A DNA stretch of 64,000 nt from Macrobrachium rosenbergii. Its lineage: Eukaryota; Arthropoda; Malacostraca; Decapoda; Palaemonidae. Shown piece by piece: positions 1 through 11,545 of this stretch (position 1 is the stretch's first letter; each line of letters starts with the position of its first letter). The stretch spans positions 75,164,625 through 75,228,624 of the forward strand of contig NC_089742.1 of NCBI RefSeq assembly GCF_040412425.1. Direction: 5' to 3'. The notes below the pieces were generated by a model. It was not told the DNA's origin, ran no database searches, and worked only from the letters and a program-made list of their open reading frames with translations. A program made the position numbers and the translations under genes.

Positions 1-162
1 ATGGAGAGAAATGGATAGTAAAAACTAGAAGGAAGAGGTCAACAGTAGAGTAGTTTTGAAATTTACAGGTATTGGAAAGCAAGTAAGATAGAATTTATTG
101 TAATAGGCCAGGAGCAATTATATCATGCTGATTGATGCCGATTTGGTTGTACTTAGAACATT

Positions 163-1120
163 ATGCCGGCGTCACACATTGGCGATTCAAGACCACGACC
201 ATCGTAATTTGCTCATTACAATGCAGTTGGCGACCAATCAGCATCAGTCACGGGCCTTGGGCTTCAAAGAAAAAAGAAAAATCAGCTGATTACGACACCA
301 CGACGTCATACATAATGAACATTTATGACAGCAGTGCGCACGCTGAGATGAGATTACGAACGTGCGTAGTCATATGTGCCAGTCGCTGGTGATTCAAGCC
401 ATGCCCACATTTAACGGTTTTTACAGGACGGCAACGCCCATGAAGGTATGACTCTTCATGACGATTTATGTTATGTCCCATGCTGACAGACACACGGCAG
501 CATCATGTGTCACAAAAATGCCTTTTTGTAATAACCTTAAAAATGTACAAAAAAAATTTACAGTAGTATTATTAAAGAACAGTTACAAGAAGAACTTTTT
601 TCTTTTTATTATTGTGTGAACAATAACAAAAGGAAAAAAAGGGAGCCAGAATACCCTACTGCTCAGCCCTACCAAAGGAGGAGCCAAAATACACTACTGC
701 GCATCCCCACTGGCCACACTGTGGGTTGCCAAGTACATGGTGTACGTCAAACTGGATGGTGTATGTTGACATTGCTAGTTACGTCTGGTGTAATCAAATG
801 CTAACGCCGTCTCATCAGTCATTATGACATTGCTAGTTACGTCTGATGTAATCAAATGCCGACACCGTCTCATTAGTTGTGGTGACATTGCAACACAGTT
901 GTGTCATGTGGCATGACATGGCGACTTTGACAGTCGTCCTGACTCGACTGTGAAGGTGCTGTGCAGCCTTGCTCATCTGCCATCACTTGGCAGACGTCGT
1001 CAAACTCGGCGACACGGTTACAAATCATGCCGATTTGGTCATACCTCGAGCGTTACTGCGTCGTAATGAGCAAATTACGACAGTCGCTGTCTTGAATCGC
1101 CAATGTGTGACGTGGGGCAT
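163..1120. mobile_element. Nonautonomous element with about 57-bp inverted termini
   Basis: The segment at 163-219 is repeated in reverse complement at 1063-1120 (both begin ATGCC then CGTCACACATTGGCGATTCA). The arms are about 90% identical with small indels. No convincing coding sequence lies between them; the 62-86 aa frames look like chance. No clear target-site duplication is visible, so the superfamily is not assigned. Inside are two direct 58-bp copies (768-883). Confidence 0.6.
768..883. repeat. 58-bp tandem duplication
   Basis: Two head-to-tail copies start at 768 and 826, both beginning GACATTGCTAGTTACGTCTG, and the first bases recur at 884. The copies differ at about ten positions. 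They lie inside the inverted-repeat element at 163-1120. Confidence 0.8.
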
Positions 1121-1654
1121 AAACCTCAGAATGGAAATATTTCGAAATATATTTTACATTGATGGTTAATTTACCTATAAAAATAACATACTCTAATTAT
1201 TAAACGGGGAAAAAAAGCAAAGCTGCAGTAGTGCTTCTCTCTACTATGAGCTGGACTGGGACTTTCAATATGGCCGCCCGAGGTCACACGCTCAGCAGGG
1301 AGATCGCCACTCCATGTTATTGCTAACCATTGCCCACGTCCGCCAAGAGGCGCCACTGTCCTTGCTCCAAAGTGGTGCCCTGTGCATTTACAGTGGCAAT
1401 GCCATGAAGGAAGAGCAGTCTAGGTGCATGAAGTCCAGTGTTATTCGAGTGATACTGAGTGCACTTGCAGTATTTGTTGAAACAGATGAAGCAACAATGT
1501 TTAAATGTTGTAAAAACTTAAATTGGGTTTCCAAAGCCTCTTAATATAGAATAAGAAAAAGATTTTGATTGTGTCCAAGAAATAGTGTACTTGGATACAA
1601 AAGTTGGTTTTTCTAGTTAGGTAATTTCCTCTATGAGTGTTAGGAGCAAATTTT

Positions 1655-1747
<93 letters not shown>

Positions 1748-2455
1748 AATTAAATATAGAAATAAACAATAGGAGTGCGATTTGTTTGATGGTGTAATCA
1801 CAGATATTCTATACAACCTTGGGCGCCAAGTAAACAGTCAACAGGAACACCAGATTCAATTCTTTTCGCTCGTAGCCCGTAGGCGAGAGTTTTCATGGGT
1901 GGCACCTCAAACCAAGGATATGAAAATTTTGTTGTGCTATAGCCAAATTGAAGTTGGTTAAATCATGTACTTTTTGGTGGACTATCCACGATTAGATGGA
2001 ACGGATTACTTGGGGTATTGTGTTAATTATTTCCCAGTACTTAGGCTACGGCTATCGGCGATAGCTATTGTGTGTCGCTTAACTAATTGAAAGCCACTTC
2101 TTGGTGGTGCGTGTAACCTGTAAACCCCATTGCGGTTTCCTTTTCTGTCTATTTCTCTGCGTGCAAGAATAAGATGATTAACGCTTCGAGGGCATAATTT
2201 TTTTCTCAGGATTAAACTGATTCCGTGTAAACTGATTGATAGTGAATTTTGCTTTGATTTTTCTGTATGTCTTGCTTATTTCTTTTGTTAATGTTGACTA
2301 GAAAACCATAAACTACAGCAATTTGATGAGTTCATTTATTAATTTGAGACTCTTACAGTATCGTTTTGCATTTTACATTAGACTTCATATAAAAGTGAAG
2401 TGACAAAATTTGAGTAGTTTTAATTACATTCTGGGACGAAAATTAGTAGTTATAG

Positions 2456-2458
<3 letters not shown>
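1121..2458. other. Unassigned AT-rich sequence
   Basis: Apart from the AT microsatellite at 1659-1744 I see no gene, RNA or recognisable transposon here. The short open frames show no family motif. Confidence 0.5.
1659..1744. repeat. (AT)n microsatellite
   Basis: An uninterrupted AT dinucleotide run of about 43 units. Confidence 0.97.
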
Positions 2459-2543
<85 letters not shown>

Positions 2544-2751
2544 ACATATATATATACTGTATATATATAATAGCAATTATAAGAGCCATATTTGGATCTC
2601 GGTCTGTTCACTTCAGGCGGTCCAGATGAGGATGGGTACCATCATTGGCACACACATATATTTATATATGTGTGTGCACATATATATGCGATATATGAGT
2701 GTGTATACAAACATATAAATATAAATAAATATATATACATATATAAATGTC

Positions 2752-2837
<86 letters not shown>
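2459..2837. repeat. Two (AT)n microsatellites with a linker
   Basis: AT runs at about 2459-2532 and 2761-2837 are separated by about 230 bp that contains shorter AT and GT stretches. The 70-110 aa frames made of Tyr-Ile repeats across this stretch are microsatellite artefacts. Confidence 0.95.
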
Positions 2838-2840
<3 letters not shown>

Positions 2841-3028
2841 TATATATACATATATAGTCACAGACATATACAAACACTGACATGTGAAATTCGAACTGGT
2901 GTGTGTTTCTGGATTTTAAGTTAGCTGTTGTTGCAGTAATGTATTCCCGTTGCAATACATCACACGCACGACTCCCAAATATATAACAGTAAACAGAGAA
3001 TCGATAGCCTATCTACTACTATTAGTGC

Positions 3029-3029
<1 letters not shown>

Positions 3030-3102
<73 letters not shown>
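3030..3102. repeat. (GA)n microsatellite
   Basis: A pure GA run of about 36 units. It produces spurious Arg-Glu and Leu-Ser frames on the two strands. Confidence 0.97.
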
Positions 3103-3105
<3 letters not shown>

Positions 3106-3950
3106 CGCATGTCCGAGGGTTTCCGAGCAACAAGAGTAAACAATGCACGTCTGCCACATTTCACCATAGCTGTACAATGCCAATCCTATTCTGATACTTT
3201 GCACGAGAAAAAGACTTTTGCAACTATCAAACTACGAGTGATTTTAGCCAGTCAATGAGTTTCCTCTGTGAGATTCGGCGACATTCCCAGGAAGGAAATG
3301 AGCGAAAGATAGATTTTCAACAAGAGCATTCACAACCCTGATTCAACTGAACGAGGTCAGTCTGATAGTTACTGCGTTGGAATACAGTGAATCAAGTGTG
3401 TCAGATGGGCTTCGTTCTCGAATAACGTTCCTCAAATACAACTGAAAAAGAGCATCTCCGAGTTATACTTTTCAACGTAAGTGTTGCAAACGTTCTCAAA
3501 GTAGCGGATGCATAAAGTTGACATGAAATTTTCCATAACTTCTTTCACTGAATAGGATGTGTTGTTTCATAATGAAACCATTAACAGAAAAAAACACATT
3601 GTCCAAAGTGAATTTTTAATCTAATATGTTTATGATAATTATTTTTCAAATATTCATTTCTATCGCTTCATATTTGTCAATGTTGCATATTTATTGTGTA
3701 AAACGGTCTCTTTATGGAAATTCGAAAAATGTTTGACATGAGTCAAGTTACCTAGCATGTAGTTAGTTTAATGTTTTGTTGAATAGCAAGACTGGTTATA
3801 TCGTGTTTTATGGTTTTATGTCAATTATTCATGGTACTAAATACTCGTTTCTCTTATCTCTCTAACAATTAAAAGGAGACGCTCTCTGTCCGTGACTGAC
3901 AGTCACACGTCGGTAAATACACTCTTGATACGGAGATCTTGTAAGGGTTC

Positions 3951-3951
<1 letters not shown>
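3103..3951. other. Unassigned sequence
   Basis: I see no gene or recognisable repeat between the GA and AAT microsatellites. Confidence 0.4.

Positions 3952-3999
<48 letters not shown>
3952..3999. repeat. (AAT)n microsatellite
   Basis: A trinucleotide TAA/AAT run of 16 units. Confidence 0.95.
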
Positions 4000-4002
<3 letters not shown>

Positions 4003-4202
4003 CGACTTTCTTGCATCCTGAAGGGTTGCTGACCTCTTGGCAGTCTATTTATGATCGGTAGAGTAGCGCCAACTTTTTGACCATCAGTCGGAGTAAATTT
4101 GTTTGCCTCACTTCACTGCGGAACTCGCCATTTAACGTTCCTTTTTTTCATGAATACGTGATGCTTACTGATATACCTTAACCTCAAGTTGATTTGATTT
4201 AT

Positions 4203-4492
4203 ATAGATTTTAGGCATACATGCCAAGCACTGGGGCAACTAAGTCCATTCAGCGATGAAACGGAAATTGGCAGTAAAAGTTTGAAAGTGTAACAAGATGA
4301 AAACCGCGCAGTTGCACTATGAATCAATTGTTAGGAGAGGGTGGACAGCAAAATCGAAGAAAGAGAATATGAGCAGAGGTACAGTAAAAGGAATGAAAGC
4401 AGTTGCAGCTAGGGGCCGATGGAACGCTGCAAAGACCCTTAATTAAGTAATGCTTACATTGCACCGCATGAGGTGACTACCCTCCTACGGGG
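4203..4492 (+). repeat. Short interspersed repeat, copy A
   Basis: This roughly 290-bp segment matches, in reverse complement, the segment at 34408-34706. Shared blocks include TGGAAATTGRCAGTAAAA, the GTGTAACA region, AATCAATTRTTAGGAGAG, GTTGCAGCTAGGGG and a terminal ACGGGG. The copies are roughly 80% identical by eye. There is no open frame, no inverted terminal repeat and no obvious tRNA-like promoter boxes, so I call it a SINE-like dispersed repeat without assigning a class. Confidence 0.7.
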
Positions 4493-4597
4493 AACATCAA
4501 GTTGAGGGAGGTCGACCTTGGCCACCGAGTCAAGCCGGTCTGGAAGAGGAAAAGGACGCTCACGACTTCCTAAAAAATATATATATATATAAATTTT

Positions 4598-4880
4598 GTA
4601 AAACACGCTTTTATTATAATGAACTAAAAAGTGAAAAATAAATCTTTCGAGACATCAGGATTTTCTTACAATTAATCATATCTACAAAAATAAAAGCATG
4701 GGCGCCAAACTTTGGGAAGAGTATAGTTTTTTTTTTTTTATTTCTTGTAGCATTCCCTTCCATCTTTGGCGACCATGCTTTTATTTTTGTAGACATCATT
4801 AATTGTAAGAAAATTCTGGTGCGTCTCAAATAATTTATTTTTTCACTTTTTAGTCCATTTTAATAAAGGCGCGTTTTAAA
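4598..4880. repeat. Foldback (hairpin) element
   Basis: Arms 4598-4719 and about 4760-4880 are reverse complements at roughly 85-90% identity around a T-rich loop of about 40 bp. The outer ends read GTAAAACACGC and GCGCGTTTTAAAC. It looks like a decayed foldback MITE; no target-site duplication is evident. Confidence 0.7.
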
Positions 4881-4979
4881 CAGTTTTTTTTATTTTATAC
4901 TTTTTAGTTTTGATAGAAACTGTAACCGATTTATGATTGTAGCTGACGAAATTGATATTCTGTCGAGCGAAAGAAAGTT

Positions 4980-5585
4980 TGAAAGATCCGCAAAGTTATT
5001 AACTTATCCTACCGAGTCAAAAAAGGTATAAAAATCCGTAGAGTTATTAACCTTTCTACCAAGCCAAAGTTGTGAAAAATCCGAAGTTTCATAAAAATCC
5101 TGATATACTGGGAGAGGTCACTGTGGGGCCATTAAAGTTCATTCCTGACCTACTGATCATTTAAGGTTCTATTGTCACCGGAATTGAGTAACCATTTAAA
5201 ATTTCAAGTCCATCAGACGAATGGAACAGGTTGAGAATTGAGTTACAATTTGACCCAAACAGACAGACAGACAGACAGAAAGACGCATTAGAGTTCACTC
5301 CTGACCTACCGATCATTTACAGTTCTATTGTCACCAGAATTGAGTAACCATTTACAATTTCAAGTCCGTCGGATGAAGGGAGCAGGTCGAGAATTGAGTT
5401 ACAAGTTTTGACCCAAACAGAAAGATGCATTAGAGTTCACTCCTGACCTATTGATCATTTAAGGTTCTATTGTCACCGGAACTGAGCAATCATTTAAAAT
5501 CTCAAGTCCATCGAATGAAGGGAACAGGTCGAGAATTGAGTTACAAGTTTTGTCCCAAACAGACAGACAGACAGAAAGATGCAGA
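4980..5585. repeat. Diverged tandem repeats with CAGA tracts
   Basis: Two units of about 57 bp (AAAGATCCGCAAAGTTATTA type) occupy 4980-5090. Three units of about 140-160 bp follow (about 5120-5585), each containing GATCATTTAMRGTTCTATTG, then TCAAGTCCRTC, then GAGAATTGAGTTACAA, with ACAG tetranucleotide tracts between them. No coding potential is seen. Confidence 0.75.
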
Positions 5586-5932
5586 AGTCAAGTTAAATAA
5601 AAACATGTAAAAACCTCCTGAGCAGAAGAGAACGGATAAAAAGTTTGGCAAAAAGGGAAGGAACAAAAAAAGAATTATTATTGTATTGCTGATGTTATTA
5701 CCCATAACTAAAAAAAACTATTTTTTGATAGATTACTCATAGCTACTATGTTGCATCTTTTTATAACTTTTTTTTTTGTAACATAAAACCACTATGATTG
5801 GTTCTTAAGCAGAACACATTCAGAATCGAAAAATTTTCAGCACGTGCTGAATCTACAAATAATAGTGACGGAATTGTGGTGTACGATACTGTATTTACAG
5901 AAGGTGTCAGGCAAGCTGACGCACGAGTGACC

Positions 5933-5940
5933 GACTAGAG
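5933..5940. repeat. Left target-site duplication of hAT copy
   Basis: GACTAGAG lies directly before the CAGTGGTTCCC terminus. The same eight bases follow the other terminus at 7169-7176. Confidence 0.9.
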
Positions 5941-7168
5941 CAGTGGTTCCCAACCCTGGGGTCGCGACCCCAAATGGGGTCGCCAAGCGTTTTTCCTGGG
6001 GTCGCCAAGTCCTCGAACTTAAAACAGTCAATTTTTAATTCTAGGATATACAATCACATATTAGTTGAGGGATAGTTGCGAATTTTTGCTTGTGTATTAT
6101 ATAATTATTCAAATGTAGTAGTCCTGACTGCCAATGCTGTATCAAACTTGTCTATAGCTACTGGAGGCTACAGCCAGACAACGTATTATAATAAAAAAAT
6201 CTAAGCCATTTGGTTGATCTCTTAGTAAAGATTAGTAAAGAAAAATATACAAACGCAATTGTGGATCTTTACTTTTCTATTTGTGTATATTTCCATTTAT
6301 ATATAAATATAGGACACTGAATTGTAATGCTGGCAACCCTGAACTGTGCCATACGCGTTTGGTACGCGAACAGCATTACCGTCCTTGTCCACCATTGATT
6401 GAGGAGTTTGACAAGTATATTCCGGATGGAGAGTTGCATGAGAAGTACAAATGGTTGTGCAGACCCTTCGATGTCCAAGCCGAGGACCTTTCAGAAGAAG
6501 AGTCTTCTATCCAAAATCTGCAAGAGGAGCTCATCGAGGTGCAACATGATGAAACTCTTCGTTTTAATTTCGAACGACAAACACTAGGTGTGTTCTGGAC
6601 TGCTGTGAAGAAAGAGAAACCAGTCCTTGGAAAAGGCTTAGAAAATGTTGTTGCCTTTCGCTACAACCTATTTGTGTGAAGCGGGATTTGCAGCTCTGAC
6701 TGCCATCAAAACAAGATATAGAAATCGACTGCAACCAGAACATGATTTGAGGGTAGCACTTTCCAAGACTGAACCACGAATAGAGAAACTTAGCAACATG
6801 ATCCAGGCCCAAGGCTCCCATTGAAATTCATTTATCATTTCACAGAAAACAGGTACTCCTTTTAGTTTATTTTTTGAGGAATGTGACAGAATATTACTTT
6901 AGAAGTGGTTGTTTTGATTAATATCAGGCTTTAAAATTCACAATGCTGTAGTTCTAATAAAATTCAATTATGTTACTTTTGTCTTTCACAACCTTACAGT
7001 ATCTCTCTTACACATACTCATAATAGTTGTCGTTCCTTACTTTTATAGCCGACAACTAGTAATATATAGTTTTAATAACACATAGATATGCAACTAAATT
7101 ATTGGGGTCGCAGTCCTATCTTGAAAAACATAATTGGGGTCACCTGAAAAAAAGGTTGGGAACCACTG
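5941..7168 (+). mobile_element. Internally deleted hAT transposon (ZBED5/SCAND3-related type)
   Basis: The left end reads CAGTGGTTCCCAACC(C)TGGGGT. The right end is its inverted match, ending GGTTGGGAACCACTG. The 1228-bp copy is flanked by the perfect 8-bp duplication GACTAGAG, the hallmark of hAT insertion. It keeps only the C-terminal part of the transposase (6281-6824), so it cannot move itself. The termini and residual protein resemble the hAT group that gave rise to SCAND3, ZBED5 and GTF2IRD2 in vertebrates. Confidence 0.9.
6281..6824 (+). pseudogene. hAT transposase C-terminal fragment
   Basis: The frame from 6281 encodes about 125 residues recognisable as the end of a ZBED5/SCAND3-type hAT transposase: a NPEL-like stretch, a run with LQEELIEVQHDETLRFNF, and an FW...VKKE...L motif. 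Near 6650 the frame shifts by one base. The other frame then continues with FATTYLCEAGF, TAIKTRYRNRL and LRVALSKTEPRIEKL to a stop at 6822-6824. This is the hAT dimerisation region. The N-terminal BED zinc finger and catalytic core are absent. The start codon is arbitrary because the 5' part is deleted. Confidence 0.85.
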
Positions 7169-7176
7169 GACTAGAG
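7169..7176. repeat. Right target-site duplication of hAT copy
   Basis: GACTAGAG directly follows the CCACTG terminus and matches 5933-5940 exactly. Confidence 0.9.
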
Positions 7177-8780
7177 TAAAAGAGTGAAGTATTTAGGAAT
7201 CAAGGCATACCAATCTTAATGTTTGGGAGATAAAAGCCAGCCATCTCTGTGCATGTGATAAGCTTCTCTCAAATGAAAAAAAAGAAAGAAAATACATATC
7301 GAAAACTAAAGAGATGGGGATTTCTAGAACTGAGTCTTTAAAAGAACGAAAACTATTTTTTTTGCGGGGTCCTATGTGTACGCGCACGAAATGATATTTC
7401 TCATCCTTGTAGAACTATGAAAAATTGCCTTGTGCTTCAAAAAAGAAAAAAATTCAGTCACTGGGGTGAATAAGTAAACCAGCAGTGAGAGAGGTAGCAG
7501 AACAAGTGTCCATGTGTGGGGATATGTAAGTATATCCGTGTGTAGAGTTTCTGTTTTTGATGTATCTATACGAATCAGTTCGAAGGTAAAAGAACGACAC
7601 TGACATAGAGCCCTTCACCATATGGGCCAATGAGGCTCTTGGTTATTTTCTACTACCATCAAGATCCAGGGTAGGCTGTGGTTACAGGGCACTTCATATC
7701 AAGGTGAACTGATTTAGAGCACCGTAAGTCACGCCTGAATACAAGGATGCACCGTAAGTCACGCCTTAATACAAGGATGCATCCAACTGTAACCTTACCG
7801 AAGTTCTTGATGTTGGTCTTGTACGTTTGTGCGGGTGTGTTGAAGAAAGTAAGCCGTGGCGGATGACACATGACTTACTATAAGGCGTACCCGTCCATTT
7901 CCATTAATCACGCCTACATACGTACGTGATTTGTGGTTTGGTGACGACTGTAAACAGATCGAAGTATTTTTCGGTTCTTTAGAAATGCAAGGTTAATGTT
8001 TTATGCTTCCATCAGTGTTATATGTTTAGTATAACAACCAACGAATGTACCATATAAAACTGAGCTTAAAACTATTAAAGGCTCGTCTTGTTTCAACTAC
8101 CAACATTTAGCCTCTTACTAATTTGCATGACATGGCGTTTAGGAGGAGTGTGAAGACATCCTGAAACTTTAATAAGAGCTTTTGAAGCTTTAATGCATTA
8201 AAATATTACACAACTGTTATGTAAGAAAGGATAAAAAGCAATCTAAAAAGCGCGAATCTGTGGTTCATACGCTAAAAGCAGCCTGTAATTCCAAAACAGT
8301 GTCCAAGAGGTAATGAACCCCTTGAAACAACAATGAACTTAAAAGACGCTGCAAGCGTTCATATTTTCATCGGTAAATACGCGACGAACACTCATGTTCT
8401 CCATGGAAAACAAGGCCAGAGTGACTATCATTCCCCAATTGTTGGTAATAAAGTTCGGTGTCTGCGGAGAATGAAAGTATCCTATTACATTTATAGTTTG
8501 GGTGCGGCGCGTGAGTGTATAGGAATCATCCATCAGAGATTTTTTTTATGATTCTTAAATGATAAAATAAGTACAAACAAGGAGTGCCGGAATCTTATTT
8601 GGTAAGCATAAAATTTATTTTGAGAAAAAAGAGGGAAATCTGATACGTAAGGGAAGGAAGTTTGCAAATCTACAGCATTTAAGGCATCAGAGAAATTATG
8701 ATTCATGGTCCATTAGCTAGAACTGTAGGGAAATTACAATTCTACACTTTCACCACATGAAATGGTAGATAATTAAGATA
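7177..8780. other. Unassigned sequence with one short tandem duplication
   Basis: Except for the 30-bp duplication at 7721-7780, no gene, RNA or transposon end is recognisable. Open frames on both strands are below 75 codons and lack motifs. Confidence 0.4.
7721..7780. repeat. 30-bp tandem duplication
   Basis: Two adjacent copies begin ACCGTAAGTCACGCCT at 7721 and 7751 and differ at one base. Confidence 0.9.
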
Positions 8781-9720
8781 TTTCACTGTCTATCTAAGCA
8801 GCACGGCCTTGCTCTGGTTTAGACTCATGGAATTTCTTCCTACATCCTTCTTCAGTCATCTCATATCTCTTCAACAGTACTCTTAAGGCTATTATAGTTC
8901 AAGACTTCATTACAAGGTACACTAGAAAAATCTTGCAGACCGTTACCTGTTAGCAATGGACTGAGACAATAGCCCAATCATAAGCTCTCCACAATGCTCT
9001 CAGATCGTTTGATGAAAAGTGTCCATGTCGTTATGCTTCTCATCGAACTGGGTAACTTGGGTTTTGCAGTGATTACAGGGGAGCTAGTGCTGCTTGCCTG
9101 TCACTCTGGAGTTCCTCTACCAATTTCCATCTTGAGTTTTAACACTCCGTAGTGTCTCTGCATTTGCTTCTGCTTCCATTCTCCCTTCATAAGCTCTCTG
9201 TCTTCCAGTGTTTTCTGTCTTTCAGCTTCTTTCCCTTTTTCTTTTGCCCTCTGCACGGACTAGGGCTTGCTGCTTACGAACAAAATCCCTCAATTCTTAG
9301 CTTTCCAAACACACGGTACACACCTTCTTTGTTAGCTCGAGAAGCTTTGCTGTATCTGTTACTGCCATGCTGAAATATACTTGACATCACACAGGAGCAC
9401 TGCCACTTAAAATTTCCTAGTAGGTCAGCAGTTTTATTTCACTACGTGTGAGGAAGGGTCCTCGAAGAGCAATAGTCAATGCCTTTGCACCTAGTGTGAT
9501 TAAAACTTGAAGTATATATAAGATTATACATACTTCTGGCTGACTGTACTTTTTTGTAGTGGTGCTTAGGGATTGTCCTTTGAACGGCTCCTTTCTCGAA
9601 GCAAACTGAAATGTTTGCGGTGACTGGAAGCACTGATTAGTTGAGACTTGGCCTGCCTTGCTCTTATGTTGTATGGTCTTGCCTTGGCTGGTCTTCTTTA
9701 GGAATACACCAACAACAAGT
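8781..9720 (-). mobile_element. Ty3/gypsy gag remnant
   Basis: Read on the minus strand, about 9130-9400 encodes a Lys/Glu/Arg-rich coil (KKKGKEAERQKTLEDRE type). Downstream near 9030 comes a gag-like PKFDEKH stretch, interrupted by stops and frameshifts. The coil resembles the gag N-termini at 19190-19500 and 63380-63700. The flanking 9540-9660 (AGGGATTGTCCTTTGAACGG region) is repeated in diverged form near 18740 and 19150, suggesting a shared 5' leader. Protease, RT and integrase are not seen here. Confidence 0.55.
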
Positions 9721-10073
9721 TGCTACTATGATTGCCTCCAGATCTCGAAAATTCTGGCATACACACAAACACTCTAGCAAAGAGTAGACAATATGTAATC
9801 TGGTTCAATTCGGGTAGGCTGGAAATATCTTGAACAAGCAAATTATGTAAAACATTTAATAAAACCATGATTTACATTCTTTTACACCAATTTAAATGCA
9901 CCAAAATTACGTTAAAATTAATTTATTTAACTAAACTTCCAAAACATGAAAGTAAATGAAAATTTCACCTACACTGAAAATTGCAACATAGAAACGGTGC
10001 TAGGGGAAGCACACAAAAGAAACAGCCTCCATCTCATAACTGTATTTTGACACAAAAACGCACACTAACACAT
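9721..10073. other. Unassigned AT-rich sequence
   Basis: Nothing is recognised between the gag remnant and the compound microsatellite. Confidence 0.4.
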
Positions 10074-10117
<44 letters not shown>

Positions 10118-10147
10118 CATACATATATATATATATATATATATACA

Positions 10148-10240
<93 letters not shown>
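10074..10240. repeat. Compound (CA)n(TA)n(TG)n microsatellite
   Basis: Alternating CA, TA, CA, TA and TG runs. The two outer halves are roughly self-complementary, so the tract can fold on itself. Confidence 0.95.
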
Positions 10241-10242
<2 letters not shown>

Positions 10243-10299
10243 CAGCATGTTACAGTTTCCAGATAGGAGAGCAACTAGTTTAGTGTACCAGTCCGGGTG

Positions 10300-11010
10300 G
10301 GATAAGCCAGAGAAAAGACTGTAGATGATAAGTGCAAAGTTATGGGATATGAATGTGGGCTGTGAATGGAATGTAGAATGACTGATGTTCCCAGGTGATA
10401 CAGTACTGATTGGGGATAGTGAAGAGAAATGGCAGATTAGGGAAAGAGTTTAAAAGTGCTTGCAAAGTGAGAAAGTTGGGAGTAATTGGGGGAAAATAAT
10501 AAGGTTATAAGGGTAAATGAGGACTAGGAAGAGTAATGAAAGGAAGCAGTAAATTCTTATAGTTATTTGAGCGTAAATATTATTGATGATAGTGAGGTGA
10601 GAGAAGAGGTGAGTGTCAAAACAAGTGAAGTAAGAAAACCAACAGAATGCAGGAAGAAGACTGAGGGAGAACTTAGTGCGTACGTATAGAACCCGAGATT
10701 AGAATGTATGAAAGGATGATCAGACCAACTATTTTCTGTGGAATTGAAATTTAGATGCATGCTGAATGCAAATGAAAGAAAATGGAAGCTGTAGAGAAGA
10801 ACTGTTTATAGAATATTTGTAGTATTTATATTATTTTTGAGAAATATGGAGATACTGAGGAGTGATAAAATGATTATCATATGTGAAAGGATGCATTAGA
10901 GTGTTTTGAGGCGGTTCGGTCATGTGGAAACAATCGAGACTGACGTGGTGAAAAGAGTATAGATATTTCGGAAGTCGAGGGAGGAAGGAAGGAGAGGAAG
11001 CCCTAGAAAG
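10300..11010 (+). mobile_element. LINE reverse transcriptase C-terminal remnant
   Basis: Conceptual translation in shifting frames gives the order expected after the catalytic box of a non-LTR RT: DDTVLIGDSEEKWQ, an ACK(V)RKLGV stretch, then EVREEVSVKTSEVRK, a recognisable thumb region and near the end VLRRFGHVETIETDVVKRV followed by a GRRGSPRK-like stretch. Several stops and frameshifts are present. The upstream palm and the endonuclease are missing. It resembles the fragment at 49560-50189, which covers the preceding part of the same domain. Confidence 0.75.
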
Positions 11011-11014
11011 TCAA

Positions 11015-11015
<1 letters not shown>

Positions 11016-11084
<69 letters not shown>
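11016..11084. repeat. (AT)n microsatellite, likely SINE tail
   Basis: A pure AT run adjoining the 3' end (minus-strand sense) of the tRNA-derived SINE at 11085-11551. Confidence 0.9.
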
Positions 11085-11086
<2 letters not shown>

Positions 11087-11545
11087 CTTCGTTTTACCGT
11101 GCTTTTATACCCATTTTTATATGGGGTAAGCAAAAGTGCCTTCTTTGAAGGACTTTGATTTGGCGGTGGGGTAGGCCGTAACCTCGACCGCTGCCCTGCC
11201 TGACATCGCTTAGACCCCGGTACCGAACGTGTACATGTATTACCGAAACCCACGCTCCCTTTCTCCCAGCAGCATGAGGAGAACTGGGCGGGTAGTCCGA
11301 CAGTTCGAGACGTGTGAGGTGTCTGTTATGTTTTTAGAAGATGTTGGAGTGGCTTTGTTTATGTGTGTATTAGTCTGTAACATCCATTTGCTTTCAGCAA
11401 ACCTATCCATTGATTACATACGTAATCCCGGATGTCTACACGGATAGCAAAGTTTCCGCCTCTGACTGGTCGGCCGCGGGATTGAACCTCGCCACAGGCT
11501 TCTATGAAGTCTGTGGTTGCCACTCTACCAACCAAGCCATCGAGG

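Noticed and set aside
2410..2955. Open frames of 69-110 codons on both strands made of Tyr-Ile or Ile-Tyr repeats (also at 10065, 11410-11780, 12039, 56880)
   Set aside because: They are translations of AT microsatellites with no stop codons by periodicity.
3022..3258. Arg-Glu and Leu-Ser repeat frames (also at 56401 and 58251)
   Set aside because: Artefacts of GA/TC microsatellites.
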